Of a DNA stretch of 54,549 nt, positions 1 through 6,985 are shown one piece after another. Source of the DNA: Oscillospiraceae bacterium (GTDB taxonomy: Bacteria; Bacillota; Clostridia; Oscillospirales; Oscillospiraceae); the NCBI GenBank assembly GCA_024697625.1, contig JAILFJ010000095.1, positions 1 to 54,549 of the forward strand, in the 5' to 3' direction. How positions within the stretch are numbered: the stretch's first letter is position 1; every line of letters starts with the position of its first letter. The notes under the pieces are model-generated. The model was not told the origin of the DNA. It worked only from the letters and a program-made list of their open reading frames with translations, and did not search any database. A program made the position numbers and the translations under genes.

Positions 1-179
1 TCCAGCGCGCCGCGCTCATTCTCCACCAGGCACAGACGGCAGCCGCCGTAGATGGAGAGGTTCTCGCAGTAGCACAGCGAGGGGATATCGATGCCGTTGT
101 TGCGCGCGACCTCAAGGACGTTGCGCTCGTCGGTAAACGGACATTCGATGCCGTCGATGATCATTTTCTTTTCAGCCAT
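1..179 (-). CDS. hydA: [FeFe]-hydrogenase catalytic subunit, N-terminal 59 codons only (partial)
   Basis: Reading leftward from an ATG at 179, the visible 59 residues form a plant-type [2Fe-2S] ferredoxin domain. It contains IPSLCYCENLSIYGGCRLC, matching the C-x(n)-C-x2-C pattern that opens group A [FeFe]-hydrogenases and NuoG. The gene leaves the window at base 1, so the H-cluster domain is not seen. It starts 3 bases after the stop of the NuoF-like gene, behind an AGGAGGGTT-type ribosome binding site, so it is the third gene of a hydC-hydB-hydA operon. In that family the subunit makes or oxidises H2 in the cytoplasm, exchanging electrons with ferredoxin and with NAD(P) via the NuoF-like partner. 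NuoG/formate-dehydrogenase-like proteins share this N-terminus, so the HydA call rests mainly on the operon. Confidence 0.8.
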   Translation of the reverse strand, partial: MAEKKMIIDGIECPFTDERNVLEVARNNGIDIPSLCYCENLSIYGGCRLCLVENERGAL

Positions 180-182
180 GCT

Positions 183-2069
183 TTAACCCTCCTTGATGGC
201 GCCGACCGGGCAGTTGGCCTTGCAGGTGCCGCACTTGATGCACTTGGTGGTGTCGATGACATGCTTGTGGCGCGGGGTGCCGGTGATCGCGTCGACCGGG
301 CAGTTGCGCGCGCACCTGGTGCAGCCGATGCACTTGTCGGTGATGACGTACTGCGCCAGCGACTTGCACACGCCGCAGTGGCAGCGCTTGTCGCGGATAT
401 GCTCGATATACTCCTCCTCAAAGTTCTGCAGGGTGGAGAGGACGGGGTTCGGGGCCGTCTTGCCCAGGCCGCAGAGGGAAGAGACCTGGATCATTTTGGC
501 AAGGCTTCTGAGCTCTTCGATATCGCTCATCCTGCCCTTGCCTTCGGTGATGTTCTTGAGGATCTCGTTCATGCGGGTCGTGCCCTCACGGCAGGGGGTG
601 CACTTGCCGCAGGATTCCTCGCAGATGAAGTTCATGAAGAACTGGGCGATGTTGACCATGCAGCTGTCCTCGTCCATGACGACAAGGCCGCCGGAGCCGA
701 TGATCGCGCCGACCTTCTTCAGCGAGTCGAAGTCCATCGGCAGGTCGAGGTGGGCCTCGGTCAGGCAGCCGCCGGAGGGGCCGCCGATCTGGACGGCTTT
801 GAACTTCTTGCCGTTCTTGATGCCGCCGCCGATGTCATAGACGACCTCGCGGAGGGTCGTGCCCATCGGGACCTCGATGAGGCCGGTGTTCACCACGTTG
901 CCGGTGAGGGCGAAGGCCTTGGTGCCGGGGCTGCCCTCGGTGCCGACCGAGCGGAACCAGGCGGCGCCCTTGCGGATGATGTCGGGGACGTTGGCAAAGG
1001 TCTCGACGTTGTTCAGGCAGGTGGGCTTGCCGAAGAGACCCTTGTCGACGCTGCGGGGCGGCTTGGTGCGCGGCATGCCGCGGTTGCCCTCGATGGAGGC
1101 CGTCATGGCCGAACCCTCGCCGCAGACGAAGGCGCCTGCGCCGCGGTTGATGTGCATATGGAAGCTCTTGCCGCTGCCGAGGATGTTGTCGCCGAGCACA
1201 CCCAGGGCCTCGGCCTGCTCAATCGCGATGGTGAGACGGGAGACAGCGAGAGGATACTCCGCGCGGACGTAGATGTAGCCCTCGGTGGAATCCGTCGCCA
1301 CGCCGGCGATGATCATGCCTTCCAGAATCTTGTGCGGGTCGCCTTCCATGCAGGAGCGGTCCATGAAGGCGCCGGGATCGCCCTCGTCACCGTTGCAGAC
1401 GATGTACTTGACGGGCTCCTCGGTGTGGGCGGCCACCTGGGCCCACTTCTTGCCGGTGGGGAAGCCTGCGCCGCCGCGGCCTCTCAGGCCGGAGTCGGAG
1501 ACCTCCTGGATGATCTCTTCGCCGCTGAGCTCGAAGAGACACTTCGCCAGGGCAGAATAGCCGCCGATGGAGAGATATTCCTCGATGCTCTCGGCGTCGA
1601 TGTGACCGCAGTGCTCCAGCACGCGGCGCGTCTGCTTCTTATAGAAGGGGATATCCTCCTGACGCTTGTAGAGCTCGCCGTTCTGGTGATAGCCGAGGCG
1701 CTCGACAAACTCACCGCCGACGAGGCTTTTGTCAATGATCTCTTCGACGTCGCCGACATGGACCTTGGTATAAAGCCAGCCTTCCGGCTCGATGCGGACC
1801 AACGGGCCCATCTCGCAGAAGCCGTGGCAGCCGGACTTCTTGATGCCGGTGGACTCGGTGCCGCAGTCGGAGAGGTTCAGGGTGACCTCAAAGGGGAGCC
1901 CCTTCTCCGCCATCCGGGTCTTGAACTCCTCATAGACCTTCAGGTTGCCGCCCGCGGCGCAGCCGGTGCCGCAGCAGACAAGGATCTTGCGCTTCTCGTT
2001 CTCACGCGCTTTGATACACTTCTCCTGCAGGGCGCGGAACTCTTCCAGGCTGTTGATCTTCTGTATCAT
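183..2069 (-). CDS. hydB: NuoF-like NAD(P)H/FMN subunit of trimeric [FeFe]-hydrogenase (HydB/HndC)
   Basis: The 628-residue protein has the full HydB architecture. A thioredoxin-like [2Fe-2S] domain lies around residues 30-115 (CCGTGCAAGG, then SGCHGFCEMGP). The FMN/NAD(P)H-binding NuoF core follows (GLRGRGGAGFPTGKKW near 195; GAGAFVCGEGSA near 315). Next comes a [4Fe-4S] site (ESCGKCTPCREGT with SLCGLGKTAPNP near 480-530), and last a two-[4Fe-4S] ferredoxin domain (CIGCTRCARNCP and CIKCGTCKANCP). This subunit passes electrons between NAD(P)H, ferredoxin and the H-cluster subunit, and in HydABC complexes it is where flavin-based bifurcation occurs. The usual CGEE of Complex I NuoF reads CGEG here, which may be a subfamily trait. 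It lies between hydC (4-base gap) and hydA (3-base gap). Bifurcation is inferred from architecture, not shown. Confidence 0.9.
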   Translation of the reverse strand: MIQKINSLEEFRALQEKCIKARENEKRKILVCCGTGCAAGGNLKVYEEFKTRMAEKGLPFEVTLNLSDCGTESTGIKKSGCHGFCEMGPLVRIEPEGWLYTKVHVGDVEEIIDKSLVGGEFVERLGYHQNGELYKRQEDIPFYKKQTRRVLEHCGHIDAESIEEYLSIGGYSALAKCLFELSGEEIIQEVSDSGLRGRGGAGFPTGKKWAQVAAHTEEPVKYIVCNGDEGDPGAFMDRSCMEGDPHKILEGMIIAGVATDSTEGYIYVRAEYPLAVSRLTIAIEQAEALGVLGDNILGSGKSFHMHINRGAGAFVCGEGSAMTASIEGNRGMPRTKPPRSVDKGLFGKPTCLNNVETFANVPDIIRKGAAWFRSVGTEGSPGTKAFALTGNVVNTGLIEVPMGTTLREVVYDIGGGIKNGKKFKAVQIGGPSGGCLTEAHLDLPMDFDSLKKVGAIIGSGGLVVMDEDSCMVNIAQFFMNFICEESCGKCTPCREGTTRMNEILKNITEGKGRMSDIEELRSLAKMIQVSSLCGLGKTAPNPVLSTLQNFEEEYIEHIRDKRCHCGVCKSLAQYVITDKCIGCTRCARNCPVDAITGTPRHKHVIDTTKCIKCGTCKANCPVGAIKEG

Positions 2070-2073
2070 GGGT

Positions 2074-2598
2074 TCAGGCCTCCCCTCTCAGTTCCGCCAC
2101 CAGGGCTCTCGCCTTCTCGGGAGTCATGGCGGGGTGTACGGTGTCGTTGACCATGACGACAGGGCTCAGACCGCAGGCGCCCAGGCAGGAGACGATCTCC
2201 ATGGTGAACAGGCCGTCGTCGGAGGTCGGCTTGTGCTCGTCGGTGCCGGTCGCCTCATACAGCGCCTGCAGCACGGTGCTGCTCTTGCGCACATGACATG
2301 CGGTGCCGCGGCAGACCTTCATCACATACTTGCCCTTTGCGTCCAGCGAGAAGTTGCCGTAGAAGGTCGCCACGCCGTAGAGCTTGGATTCGCTCATCCC
2401 GACCTTGCCGGCGATATACTCCAGCACTTCCTGCGGGAGATAGCGATACTTCTCCTGAACGTCCTGCATGATGGCGATGATCCTCGCCTTGTCGCAGCCG
2501 TATTTCTCAAGAATAGAGTCTACGAACTTCAGATCCACGTTTTGCAAAATGATCTCGTCCTTTCCTACTGTTTCGATGTTTTGACGGTTCAACCACAT
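2074..2598 (-). CDS. hydC: NuoE-like [2Fe-2S] subunit of trimeric [FeFe]-hydrogenase (HydC/HndA)
   Basis: A 24-kDa-subunit (NuoE) family protein. The four cluster cysteines are visible as CRGTACHVR and, about 35 residues later, SCLGACG. A helical N-terminal domain precedes the thioredoxin-like fold. It is the first gene of the minus-strand hydC-hydB-hydA operon and feeds electrons to or from HydB. The start is uncertain. The ATG at 2598 would lie only about 2 bases from the predicted transcription start of the promoter at 2607-2635 and has no good ribosome binding site. A TTG at 2547 follows GGAAAGGACGAG at a normal distance and starts just before the conserved NuoE region. The longer form is given here; the 157-residue form from 2547 is at least as likely. 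Confidence 0.88.
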   Translation of the reverse strand: MWLNRQNIETVGKDEIILQNVDLKFVDSILEKYGCDKARIIAIMQDVQEKYRYLPQEVLEYIAGKVGMSESKLYGVATFYGNFSLDAKGKYVMKVCRGTACHVRKSSTVLQALYEATGTDEHKPTSDDGLFTMEIVSCLGACGLSPVVMVNDTVHPAMTPEKARALVAELRGEA

Positions 2599-2606
2599 CT
2601 TTCTAT

Positions 2607-2635
2607 ATATTACTATTAAAATGACAAAAAGACAA
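2607..2635 (-). promoter_or_regulatory. Sigma-A-type promoter of the hydCBA operon
   Basis: On the minus strand TTGTCT (2635-2630) and TAATAT (2612-2607) are separated by exactly 17 bases, in an AT-rich pocket of an otherwise GC-rich region. Transcription would begin near 2600, immediately upstream of the ATG at 2598. This argues that the true hydC start is downstream. Confidence 0.6.
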
Positions 2636-2846
2636 GACTAACTTGCTAAATTTCTGACGATTTCGCAGATGGCCCGCCGCAGAGCCTGTTTCCGGGGGAT
2701 TCCGAAGGGCTTCCGGACGCTTCCGAGGGCGGTTCCGGAGCGCTTCAGCGGCCGGGCCGGGGAGCTTATGTGAGCGCCCGCGGCGGGGGATGCAGCGGGG
2801 GGAGCGGCGGGAATCTGTCCGAGCGCTTCCGCGACTGTTTTTTCAG
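2636..2846. other. Intergenic stretch without a recognisable gene
   Basis: GC-rich spacer between the divergent hydCBA promoter and the leader promoter at 2847. It is rich in TTCCG/CGGAA words (for example around 2690-2740) that can form weak stems. An open frame on the minus strand exists here but shows no family resemblance and no ribosome binding site, and it would run into the hyd promoter. I see nothing else. Confidence 0.5.
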
Positions 2847-2875
2847 TTGACAATTGCAGCGGACTGTCATACAAT
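2847..2875 (+). promoter_or_regulatory. Strong sigma-A-type promoter for the TM1266/ABC operon leader
   Basis: A consensus TTGACA (2847-2852) is followed after 17 bases by TACAAT (2870-2875). Transcription would start near 2882, giving a leader of about 200 bases before the first gene at 3090. The structured attenuator begins right at that predicted start. Confidence 0.75.
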
Positions 2876-2881
2876 ATCTTG

Positions 2882-3023
2882 CGTCCGAACCGTGAGGAGA
2901 CTCCTTCCGGCGAGGCGCCGAAAATCCACTGACGCTGAAGCGAAGACTAAAGCGGAAGGCTGAACAGAGTGACACATACCGTGACGGGTATGTGGGTTAC
3001 CGTGCCTTCCGGCGCGGTTTTTT
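2882..3023 (+). promoter_or_regulatory. Structured leader with terminator/antiterminator: riboswitch candidate of unknown class
   Basis: An intrinsic terminator is formed by CCGTGCC (3000-3006), loop TTCC, GGCGCGG (3011-3017) and six T (3018-3023). Its ascending arm is also complementary to an upstream segment: CGGAAGGC (2953-2960) pairs perfectly with GCCTTCCG (3004-3011). The two structures are mutually exclusive, the hallmark of attenuation. Inside the alternative pairing sits an 8-bp hairpin, CACATACC (2973-2980) with GGTATGTG (2987-2994). Further upstream, GCGTC (2881-2885) can pair with GACGC (2931-2935), enclosing a CGGCG-AGG-CGCCG hairpin. I could not match the conserved cores of TPP, SAM, cobalamin, FMN, glycine, THF, ZTP, guanidine or Moco RNAs. 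The downstream genes are a TM1266-type regulator and an ABC importer, so the ligand may be the imported compound. Confidence 0.65.
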
Positions 3024-3089
3024 GTTTGCAGAAGAAGCGCTCCGGTGAGAAAAACAGAGCCCCGGGAGGCTCTGAGAGAAAAGGAGGTT

Positions 3090-3347
3090 ATGCCCGTGGA
3101 AAAACGTATCGCAGCCGTTTCGATCATTGTGGAGGACCCGGAGTCGGTGGAGCCGCTGAACGCCGTTCTGCACGAATACGCAGCCTGTGTCCTTGGGCGG
3201 ATGGGCATCCCATACAGGGAGAAGGGAATCAGCATCATCTGCATCGCCCTCGACGCGCCGACGGATACCGTCAATGCCCTGACCGGGAAGATCGGCCGCC
3301 TGCCGGGGATCAGCGCGAAGGCGGTCTGGTCGCGCAGCAGCGGCTGA
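3090..3347 (+). CDS. TM1266-family putative iron-only hydrogenase system regulator
   Basis: An 85-residue protein beginning MPVEKRIAAVSIIVEDPES, with the compact alpha/beta (NikR C-terminal/ACT-like) pattern of the TM1266 family. Typical features are EYAACVLGRMGIPYREKGIS and the C-terminal IGRLPGISAKAVWSRS. Family members usually sit beside hydE, hydF or hydG or beside hydrogenases and are annotated as regulators of the iron-only hydrogenase system; their biochemical role is not established. The start is the ATG at 3090, which follows AAAGGAGG closely; upstream in-frame extensions lack this signal. It is the first gene after the attenuator and is followed, 120 bases later, by the ABC importer genes. 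No hydE/F/G maturase is visible in the window. Confidence 0.8.
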   Translation: MPVEKRIAAVSIIVEDPESVEPLNAVLHEYAACVLGRMGIPYREKGISIICIALDAPTDTVNALTGKIGRLPGISAKAVWSRSSG

Positions 3348-3467
3348 AGAAAAAACCTCCGTCCCGGAGAACGAAGAACAGACCGGCAGAAAGGCCGGAT
3401 CAGAAAAAGACTTCTGCAGCGCGAAGACCGCAGAATCAAGAATCAATCACGAAAGGAAAGACAAACC

Positions 3468-4460
3468 ATGAAAACACGCAACACCCGTTTATGCTCCGCC
3501 CTGCTGGTGCTCTGCCTGATGCTCGCCCTCGGCGCGGCGTCCGTCAGCGCGCAGACCGAGACCGCAGCCGACACCGACCTTCCCGTCCGCGTCCTCACCC
3601 TCAACGGGACGACCGGATTCGGCATGGCCGGCCTGATCGCCGCCCATAAGGCCGGGGACACCGCCCTCAACTACAGCTTCGGCGTCGAGACGGACGCCTC
3701 CAACGTGACGGCCGCCCTGGTCAGCGGCGACTGCGACATCGCGGCGCTGCCCACAAACGCCGCTTCGGCCCTCTACAACAAGACCGAGGGCAAGGTCCGG
3801 GCTCTGGCGCTGAACACCCGGGGCGTGCTCTATCTGGTGACCGGCGCCACCGCCGGGATCACCGGAATCGCGGATCTTGAGGGAAAGACAGTCTATGTCC
3901 CCGCACAGAATCCGACCTTTATCTTTGACCATATCTGCAAAGCCAACGGCGTCACGGTGACCATCGACAACAGCTATGCGCAGCCCGCGGAGCTGAACAC
4001 CGCGGTCGCCGCCGGCGAGGTGGAGCTCGCGGTGCTGCCGGAGCCCATGGTTACGATTGCACGGAGCCAGAACAAGGACCTGCAGGTGGCCCTTGACCTC
4101 ACGGAGGAGTGGGACCGGGTCTCGGAGCCGGGCAGCCTTGTCCAGGGCTGCGTGGCGGTGCGCGCGGAGTTTGCCGACGCGCATCCGGCGGAACTGGCGG
4201 CGTTCCTGGAGGACTATGCGGCGTCTGTCGCTCTGCTGAGCGAGGATCCCGCTGCCGCGGCGCAGGCGATCGAGGAGGCCGGCATCTTTGCCAAGGCGGC
4301 GGTGGCGGAGAAGGCCATCCCGAACTGCAACGTCTGCTTTGTGACCGGCGAGGAGATGAAGACACAGCTCTCGGCTTTCCTGGAGATCATGTTTGAGACC
4401 GCCCCGCAGTCCGTCGGAGGAAAGGTCCCCGGGGATGACTTCTACTGCATCCTGAAATGA
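3468..4460 (+). CDS. ABC transporter substrate-binding protein, NMT1/THI5-like
   Basis: A 330-residue secreted protein. It has a signal peptide (MKTRNTR, then a hydrophobic stretch ending ASVSAQT, with cleavage near residue 28 and no convincing lipobox). The type II binding-protein fold follows: VRVLTLNGTTGFG, SGDCDIAALPTNAA and a central VYVPAQNPTFIFDHICKANG. This belongs to the NMT1/THI5, SsuA or TauA-like set, whose ligands include pyrimidine precursors, sulfonates and other small organic compounds; the ligand here cannot be told from sequence. Its stop overlaps the permease start (ATGA), so the two are translationally coupled. Linkage to TM1266 and the hydC promoter suggests a compound relevant to hydrogenase or cofactor supply, which is inference only. 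Confidence 0.85.
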   Translation: MKTRNTRLCSALLVLCLMLALGAASVSAQTETAADTDLPVRVLTLNGTTGFGMAGLIAAHKAGDTALNYSFGVETDASNVTAALVSGDCDIAALPTNAASALYNKTEGKVRALALNTRGVLYLVTGATAGITGIADLEGKTVYVPAQNPTFIFDHICKANGVTVTIDNSYAQPAELNTAVAAGEVELAVLPEPMVTIARSQNKDLQVALDLTEEWDRVSEPGSLVQGCVAVRAEFADAHPAELAAFLEDYAASVALLSEDPAAAAQAIEEAGIFAKAAVAEKAIPNCNVCFVTGEEMKTQLSAFLEIMFETAPQSVGGKVPGDDFYCILK

Positions 4461-5221
4461 AAGCCTCGCTCCGAAAACCGCTTGCGGCGCTGGGCGTCCT
4501 GGTTTTCTGGATCGGGCTGTGGTTTCTGGCCGCAGGGCTCGTGGGGAAGGAGCTTCTGCTCCCTTCGCCGCTGCAGGTCCTGCGGAGACTGGGCGAGCTG
4601 GCCGCGCTTCCGTCCTACTGGAGCGCGGTCGGGTTCAGCATTCTCCGGGTCCTGACCGGGATCGCTGCGGCGACTCTGCTGGGGATCCTTCTGGCCCTGC
4701 TCACCGAGGGCAGCCCGCTTTTCAGGGCGCTGCTCTCGCCCATGATGACCGTGATCAAGAGCACACCGGTGGCCTCGTTTATCATCCTGGCGCTGCTGTG
4801 GCTCGGCAGGGCGGTCCTGCCCGCGTTTATCTCGGGGCTCATGGTGCTGCCCATCGTATGGTCGAACGTCTCGGCCGGGATCGCCGCCCGGGACCCGCTG
4901 CTGCTGGAGATGGGCCGCGTGTACGGCTTTTCCCGAGGAAAGGTTTTCCGCCTGATCACGGTGCCGACTGCCCTGCCTTATCTCCGCTCGGCCCTGCGCT
5001 CGGCCCTGGGGCTCGGCTGGAAGGCCGGGATCGCCGCAGAGGTGCTGACCGTGCCGGCCAATTCGGTGGGAAAGATGATTTTCGAGTCCAAGCTGTATCT
5101 CGAGACGACCTCGCTGTTCGCCTGGACGCTGACGGTCATCCTGCTCAGCCTTCTGCTGGAGCGGCTGATGCTCGCGGCGCTCCGGCGGACGGGGAAGAGG
5201 GGCGGTGAAGCCCATGCTTGA
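4457..5221 (+). CDS. ABC transporter permease (SsuC/ThiX-like, BPD_transp_1)
   Basis: A 254-residue inner-membrane protein with about six hydrophobic helices (for example VLVFWIGLWFLAAGL, and later LFAWTLTVILLSLLLERLML). The EAA loop region reads MGRVYGFSRGKVFRLITVPTA in the penultimate cytoplasmic loop, which contacts the ATPase. It starts inside the stop of the binding protein and its end overlaps the ATPase gene by 17 bases, a tightly coupled cassette. It forms the channel for the substrate delivered by the upstream binding protein. The family is clear; the substrate is not. Confidence 0.88.
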   Translation: MKASLRKPLAALGVLVFWIGLWFLAAGLVGKELLLPSPLQVLRRLGELAALPSYWSAVGFSILRVLTGIAAATLLGILLALLTEGSPLFRALLSPMMTVIKSTPVASFIILALLWLGRAVLPAFISGLMVLPIVWSNVSAGIAARDPLLLEMGRVYGFSRGKVFRLITVPTALPYLRSALRSALGLGWKAGIAAEVLTVPANSVGKMIFESKLYLETTSLFAWTLTVILLSLLLERLMLAALRRTGKRGGEAHA

Positions 5222-5813
5222 GTGCAGGGACGTCAGCGTTGCCTTCGGCGGAAGGCCGGTGCTCGCGGGCTGCGGGCTCGCCCTCGGGCCGGGAGACAGG
5301 CTCGCCCTGATGGGGCCCTCCGGCTGCGGCAAGACGACGCTGCTGCGGGTGCTCCTCGGTCTGCAGAGGCCGGACAGCGGGACGGTCCGGAACGGCTTCC
5401 GGCGCGTCGGCGCGGTGTTTCAGGAGCCGCGGCTGCTGCCCTGGTGCAGCGCGGAGGAGAACATCCGGGCGGTGCTGCCGGAGGGGCCGGAGGCGGCAGC
5501 GGAGGCTCGGCGGCTGCTGGAGCTCACGGAGCTGTCCGACGCCGCGGCAAAATACCCAGACGAGCTCTCCGGCGGCATGCAGCAGCGGGTCTCTGTCGCC
5601 CGCGCGCTGGCCGTCAGACCGGAGCTCCTGGTGCTGGACGAGGCCTTCAAGGGGCTGGATACGGCGCTGCGGGACCGGATGCTGCAGCTTGCAGACACCG
5701 AGACCCGCGGCCGGAACGGCGCGCTGCTGCTTGCGACCCACAGCGAGGAGGAGGCCGAGGCCCTCGGCTGCACGGTCCTTCGATACCGGGAGGGAAGCTT
5801 CCGACAGGAGTGA
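5205..5813 (+). CDS. ABC transporter ATP-binding protein (nitrate/sulfonate/NMT1-type)
   Basis: A short 202-residue ABC ATPase. It has Walker A GPSGCGKTT (near residue 36), a Q-loop at VFQEPRLLPW, the signature LSGGMQQR, Walker B LLVLDEAFKGLD and the H-loop LLATHSEEEAEAL. It powers the upstream permease. Two starts are possible: GTG at 5205, which is very close to GAGGGGCG, or ATG at 5214, which has better spacing from that site. Both overlap the permease gene. Walker B is followed by AFKGLD instead of the usual EPFGALD; the catalytic Glu is present in LDEA. The gene ends the operon about 90 bases from the convergent LysR gene. Confidence 0.9.
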   Translation: MKPMLECRDVSVAFGGRPVLAGCGLALGPGDRLALMGPSGCGKTTLLRVLLGLQRPDSGTVRNGFRRVGAVFQEPRLLPWCSAEENIRAVLPEGPEAAAEARRLLELTELSDAAAKYPDELSGGMQQRVSVARALAVRPELLVLDEAFKGLDTALRDRMLQLADTETRGRNGALLLATHSEEEAEALGCTVLRYREGSFRQE

Positions 5814-5906
5814 CCTGAGGGGCGGGGAGCGGCCGGCCTGTGCGGGTGTGGCCCGAAACTGCAGCGGCATACTGCCGCCGGATTCCACGCAGCGGCCCTG
5901 TATGCG

Positions 5907-6797
5907 TCAGCGCGCCGGGTCCGCGGGACTGCCTGCCCGGAAGAAGTCTCTGCAGCTGCACATGATCTGCTTCAGCCGGCCTTCGTCTTCGGCACGGCAC
6001 ATGAGACCGATCTCCACCTTCGGCGCGTCCGTGATGCGGATCTGGTGCATGCCGTCGGCCACATCCAGAAGACTGATCGAAGAGATCACGGCCTCATTCA
6101 TCATGCACATGGCGTCCGCCTGGTCCGGATGGTCGAAATCGATCACCTCGCTGTCCGGACAGCTTGCGGAAAAGAGCTTCTTCATCTGCTGCCGGTTTCT
6201 GTGCTCGGGCTCCAGCCTGGGCAGGAGGATGGTATGCCCGTTCAGCTCCGCCGCCCGGATCTCCGTCCGGTCCGCCAGAGGATGGCGGCGGGAGGTGATG
6301 ACGGTGTTGTATGCGTAAAAGACAGGCAAGCAGAAGATGCCCTCGTCCGCCTCCCGCGTCTCGCCCATCAGGATCAGATCGACGGTGCGGCGGTGCAGGA
6401 GCGCACAGGAGTCGGACAGCCTGCAGGAGGTGAAGGAAAACGAGACCCAGGGATACCGGCGCTTGAGCTCATTGCAGGCCTGTGAGATCTGCTTCCGGAG
6501 ATAGCTGTAGGTGCCGACCCGGATCAGCAGATGCCGGCTGTCGGCGCTGAGGGCGTGCTGCACGGCGGATCTGTATTCCCGGACGAGTTCTCTGGTCTCC
6601 CGGTAGAATACCTCTCCCTGCTCGGTCAGCCGGATCCCGTAGGCGGAGCGGGCGAAGAGGGGAAAGCCCAGTTCGGCCTCCATCGCAGTCACCTGACGGG
6701 TCAGGGTCGAGGTCGTGACAAAGCACTTCTGAGCGGCTTTCTTGAAGCTGCCCTGCTGGACAAGCACATCCAGCAGCTCCAGCTGATTGATCTCCAT
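5907..6797 (-). CDS. LysR-family transcriptional regulator, divergent from the Tat flavoenzyme gene
   Basis: A 296-residue LysR protein. The N-terminal winged helix-turn-helix has the typical FKKAAQKCFVTTSTLTRQV recognition region and an LGFPLFARS wing. A periplasmic-binding-like effector domain follows from about residue 90. The start ATG at 6797 has GGGAGGA nine bases upstream. It is divergent from the exported flavin reductase gene; the intergenic region holds a perfect inverted repeat of LysR type that overlaps this gene's own -35. The expected role is an activator of the reductase gene in response to a small-molecule effector, and an autorepressor. The effector, perhaps the enzyme's substrate, is unknown. 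Confidence 0.9.
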   Translation of the reverse strand: MEINQLELLDVLVQQGSFKKAAQKCFVTTSTLTRQVTAMEAELGFPLFARSAYGIRLTEQGEVFYRETRELVREYRSAVQHALSADSRHLLIRVGTYSYLRKQISQACNELKRRYPWVSFSFTSCRLSDSCALLHRRTVDLILMGETREADEGIFCLPVFYAYNTVITSRRHPLADRTEIRAAELNGHTILLPRLEPEHRNRQQMKKLFSASCPDSEVIDFDHPDQADAMCMMNEAVISSISLLDVADGMHQIRITDAPKVEIGLMCRAEDEGRLKQIMCSCRDFFRAGSPADPAR

Positions 6798-6871
6798 TTA
6801 TGTGATTCCTCCCGCAAATAACGGTGCAGATGTGGTGCAAGTCTGCAGCAAGTGTATAGACAGATGTCGGC

Positions 6872-6900
6872 ATTATAACAAATTGCACAGGGGTTTGCAA
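6872..6900 (-). promoter_or_regulatory. Promoter of the LysR gene, -35 inside the operator
   Basis: On the minus strand TTGCAA (6900-6895) and TATAAT (6877-6872) are separated by 17 bases, a near-consensus promoter. The -35 lies within the inverted repeat at 6890-6914, so operator-bound regulator should block it. Confidence 0.7.
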
Positions 6901-6914
6901 GATCTGCAAACCCC
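6890..6914. promoter_or_regulatory. LysR-type operator: perfect 10-bp inverted repeat
   Basis: GGGGTTTGCA and TGCAAACCCC flank a 5-base spacer (AGATC). The core fits the T-N11-A LysR box (TTTGCA-N5-TGCAAA). It lies between the two divergent genes, covers the -35 of the regulator gene and ends about 19 bases upstream of the -10 of the reductase gene, a normal activator position. Confidence 0.75.
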
Positions 6915-6933
6915 GGTCTGCGCTGTACCGTGC

Positions 6934-6939
6934 TATAAT
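6934..6939 (+). promoter_or_regulatory. -10 element of the flavoenzyme promoter, without a good -35
   Basis: A consensus TATAAT lies 47 bases before the start codon. At the 17-base distance there is no TTGACA-like hexamer (the sequence is C/G-rich), as expected for a promoter that depends on the LysR protein bound just upstream. Confidence 0.6.
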
Positions 6940-6985
6940 AAAACATCCCAATCCGGGTAAAACAATCTACAGGAGGAATGCTGTT

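Noticed and set aside
261-2150. Long open frame on the plus strand opposite hydB
   Set aside because: Antisense of a high-GC codon-biased gene; composition is Ala/Asp/Leu/His-rich with no domain, whereas the minus strand gives a full NuoF architecture.
2638-2874. Minus-strand 78-codon frame in the hydC-TM1266 spacer
   Set aside because: No ribosome binding site, no similarity, and it overlaps two good promoters.
2882-3023. Assignment of the leader to TPP, SAM, cobalamin, FMN or THF riboswitches
   Set aside because: The conserved core words of these classes are absent; only the terminator/antiterminator logic is shared.
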